A DNA stretch of 15,431 bases from a candidate division TA06 bacterium (GTDB lineage Bacteria > Ratteibacteria > UBA8468 > MWAK01), in the NCBI GenBank assembly GCA_022704925.1, contig JAKJFK010000018.1, positions 1-15,431 on the forward strand, read 5' to 3'. This document shows positions 14,040 to 15,431 of this stretch, one piece after another (positions within the stretch are counted from its first letter, which is position 1; every line of letters begins with the position of its first letter). The notes under the pieces are model-generated. The model saw only the letters and a list, made by a program, of their open reading frames with translations. It had not been told where the DNA came from and made no database searches. The position numbers and the translations under genes are program-made.

Positions 14040-14048
14040 ATTTTAGCA
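14040..14048 (-). promoter_or_regulatory. extended -10 promoter candidate for pyk
   Basis: On the minus strand TGCTAAAAT (complement of 14040-14048) fits an extended -10 element; no good -35 is visible. Transcription would begin near 14033, giving a leader of about 27 bases. A second -10, TATAAT (complement of 14111-14116), lies further upstream, also without a clear -35. Confidence 0.35.
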
Positions 14049-14135
14049 CAGATCCCGGACCGCCGGTTACCCGGACCGTCTTCTTGCCGCCGGCCGGAAC
14101 GAATGGTATCATTATATTTGAGTTTTTTCACCTGT

Positions 14136-14163
14136 TTGACCCGCGTTGTTTTTTTTGTATAAT
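14136..14163 (+). promoter_or_regulatory. sigma70-like promoter for the RidA/chorismatase-like gene
   Basis: TTGACC (14136-14141) and the consensus TATAAT (14158-14163) are 16 bases apart, with a T-rich spacer. Transcription would begin near 14170, leaving an AT-rich leader of about 110 bases before the ATG at 14281. The leader is the most AT-rich stretch of the window. Confidence 0.6.
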
Positions 14164-14280
14164 AAACATTTTCTCCCGTTTCCCCATCGAATTTTTTGAA
14201 AAACAAACCCCGGGAAATAAGAGTATCAACCTTAAAAAAACGACCATGACGGCCATCATCAAGAAGACGGGCGAAATCAC

Positions 14281-15372
14281 ATGATCGAACGCGTCGCCGG
14301 TTCCGGTCTGCACTCGATCAAACTCGATCTCGGCGAAACCTCCCATTACTTCATTACCGTCCGCCCCCAGGGCGGCAAAGAATCCCCGGACGCCTGGTTC
14401 GCAAGGGCCGTCTCCCCGGTCCAATCCTTGAACGCCTCCATCCTGGGCCAGGATCTTTTCGGGACGATTACCGCAAACAGTTCGGTCCCGACCGTTGAAC
14501 CGGAATGGCCGGTCACCCGGCTGCGGGGAACCGGGAATGGAAACGGCCTGGCCGGCACCCAGCTGCAGGCGGTCACCGGCGCCGGCGTCCGCCCCATCCG
14601 ACTCGAAGGGCGCACCGTCGGCTACGTTTACGACGACGGCCATTCCCGCTGCTGTCGGCTCGGGGACGTCCGGGCCGCCGATACCTCCCTGTCCCGGGAA
14701 AAACAGGCCCAGGCGGTCTTCGAATCGATCGAACGGGCCCTTGAGGCGGCCGGGCTCTCCTTTACCGACCTGGTCCGCACCTGGTTCTACCTGGACGACA
14801 TCCTGGCCTGGTACGGCGACTTCAACCGGGTGCGCACCGGTTTTTTCGCCGCCCGGCGGGTCTTCGACCGCCTGGTGCCGGCCAGCACCGGCATCGGCGG
14901 GGGCAATGCCGCCGGCGCCGCCCTGGTCGCCAACGCGCTGGCCGTCCGCCCCCTGGACAGAAGCATCCGGAAATCGGCGGTCGCCTCACCGCTCCAATGC
15001 CCGGCCCTCCGGTACGGCAGTTCCTTCAGCCGGGCGGTTGAAATTTCGGGATCCGGTTGGCGCCAGCTGCTGGTTTCCGGAACGGCCGCCATCCATCCGG
15101 ACGGGAAAAGCGCCCACCCCGGGAACTTTGAAAAACAGGCCTTGCTTACCCTGGATGTGGTGAAAGCAATCCTGGAATCACGCCGGATGGCATGGCGGGA
15201 CGTCACCCGGGCGATCACCTATCTCAAAAACGGCGAGGACGCGCCGGCCTTCGAACGGATGCTCGCCAACCTGAATTTCCCCGACCTGCCCATGCTGGTG
15301 ATTGAAAACACCATCTGCCGCGACGACCTGCTCTTCGAGATCGAGGTTGACGCCGCGGCCCCCGGAAAATGA
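14281..15372 (+). CDS. Two-domain RidA/YjgF-fold protein related to FkbO/Hyg5-type chorismatases
   Basis: The 363-residue product has an N-terminal region of about 120 residues without a clear motif, followed by two RidA-like halves. The first half (about 130-230) includes VRTWFYLDDILAWYGDFNRV and PASTGIGGGNAAG. The second (about 240-360) includes LLVSGTAAIHPDG, ITYLKNG and ICRDDLLFEIE at 345-355. The RTWxYLxDI, TGIGG and CRxDLLxEIE motifs recall the chorismatase family, which hydrolyses chorismate to hydroxybenzoate or related products. Those enzymes have about the same length. A general Rid-type imine deaminase is the alternative. The ATG has a weak ribosome site; a short upstream frame ends in an ATGA overlap with it. 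The next gene also starts at an ATGA overlap. Confidence 0.65.
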   Translation: MIERVAGSGLHSIKLDLGETSHYFITVRPQGGKESPDAWFARAVSPVQSLNASILGQDLFGTITANSSVPTVEPEWPVTRLRGTGNGNGLAGTQLQAVTGAGVRPIRLEGRTVGYVYDDGHSRCCRLGDVRAADTSLSREKQAQAVFESIERALEAAGLSFTDLVRTWFYLDDILAWYGDFNRVRTGFFAARRVFDRLVPASTGIGGGNAAGAALVANALAVRPLDRSIRKSAVASPLQCPALRYGSSFSRAVEISGSGWRQLLVSGTAAIHPDGKSAHPGNFEKQALLTLDVVKAILESRRMAWRDVTRAITYLKNGEDAPAFERMLANLNFPDLPMLVIENTICRDDLLFEIEVDAAAPGK

Positions 15373-15431
15373 AGAAAACACTGTTGCTCGGCCTCGCCGC
15401 CGGCCTCCTCCTGGCGCCGGCATCGTCCGGC
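15369..15431 (+). CDS. Start of a secreted protein (signal peptide only), partial
   Basis: Only 21 codons are visible: MKKTLLLG, then a hydrophobic Leu/Ala-rich core, then PASSG. This is a classic signal peptide, with a lysine pair followed by about 13 hydrophobic residues. The ATG overlaps the stop of the preceding gene (ATGA), which supports coupled translation and a functional start. The mature protein lies outside the window, so function cannot be inferred. Confidence 0.7.
   Translation, partial: MKKTLLLGLAAGLLLAPASSG

Noticed and set aside
1-15431. High density of GGCCGG and CCGGCC words as a sign of a special repeat or signal.
   Set aside because: They occur mainly inside coding regions in Ala-Gly, Pro-Ala and Arg-rich codon contexts; GC-rich codon use explains them without a special function.

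Overview
This 15.4 kb stretch of GC-rich DNA is densely coded and looks like a chromosomal segment of an uncultured or poorly studied anaerobic bacterium. The hints are strong AGGAGG ribosome sites, sigma70-like promoters, an Asp-tRNA amidation operon, a cysteine-rich ferredoxin-type protein of a kind I associate with anaerobes, and a flavoredoxin. The taxon cannot be fixed from the sequence alone. I see no tRNA, rRNA, insertion sequence, phage gene or CRISPR array.

Layout. Positions 1-1393 (minus strand) hold the 5' part of an HD-GYP phosphodiesterase and an NAD kinase of the NADK2-like subgroup. Positions 1531-2447 (plus) hold a secreted PEBP/YbhB-like protein, a tiny basic protein and a small membrane protein. 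Positions 2448-2774 are non-coding but contain several strong hairpins and a possible promoter, which suggests a structured leader for the ABC exporter pair at 2775-4362. Positions 4496-7177 (plus) hold a secreted SGNH hydrolase, the ferredoxin-like protein and the flavoredoxin. The flavoredoxin overlaps tail to tail with a cysteine synthase (7158-8045, minus). A compact divergent promoter region (8046-8163) separates cysteine synthase from the main operon.

The most interesting unit is 8164-12889. It is a three-gene, ATGA-coupled operon: an aspartyl-tRNA synthetase fused at its C terminus to GatC, then a GatA-like protein, then GatB. The synthetase carries the His and Gly that I associate with non-discriminating enzymes, which make Asp-tRNA(Asn). 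The GatA-like protein keeps the amidase scaffold but lacks the catalytic Lys, the cis-Ser with its GGSSGGS loop, and the nucleophilic Ser. GatB has lost a segment that is nearly invariant in the family as I recall it. This reads as a covalently tethered Asn-tRNA-forming complex whose glutaminase is dead. It might use free ammonia, borrow another GatA, or have changed function.

Positions 12981-14006 (minus) hold a pyruvate kinase that stops at the end of the catalytic barrel and lacks the regulatory C-terminal domain. A 16-base near-perfect direct repeat flanks it. A divergent promoter region (14007-14280) then leads to a two-domain RidA/chorismatase-like protein (14281-15372), which overlaps the start of a signal-peptide-bearing protein cut by the window edge. 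All function calls come from reading motifs; no database search was run.
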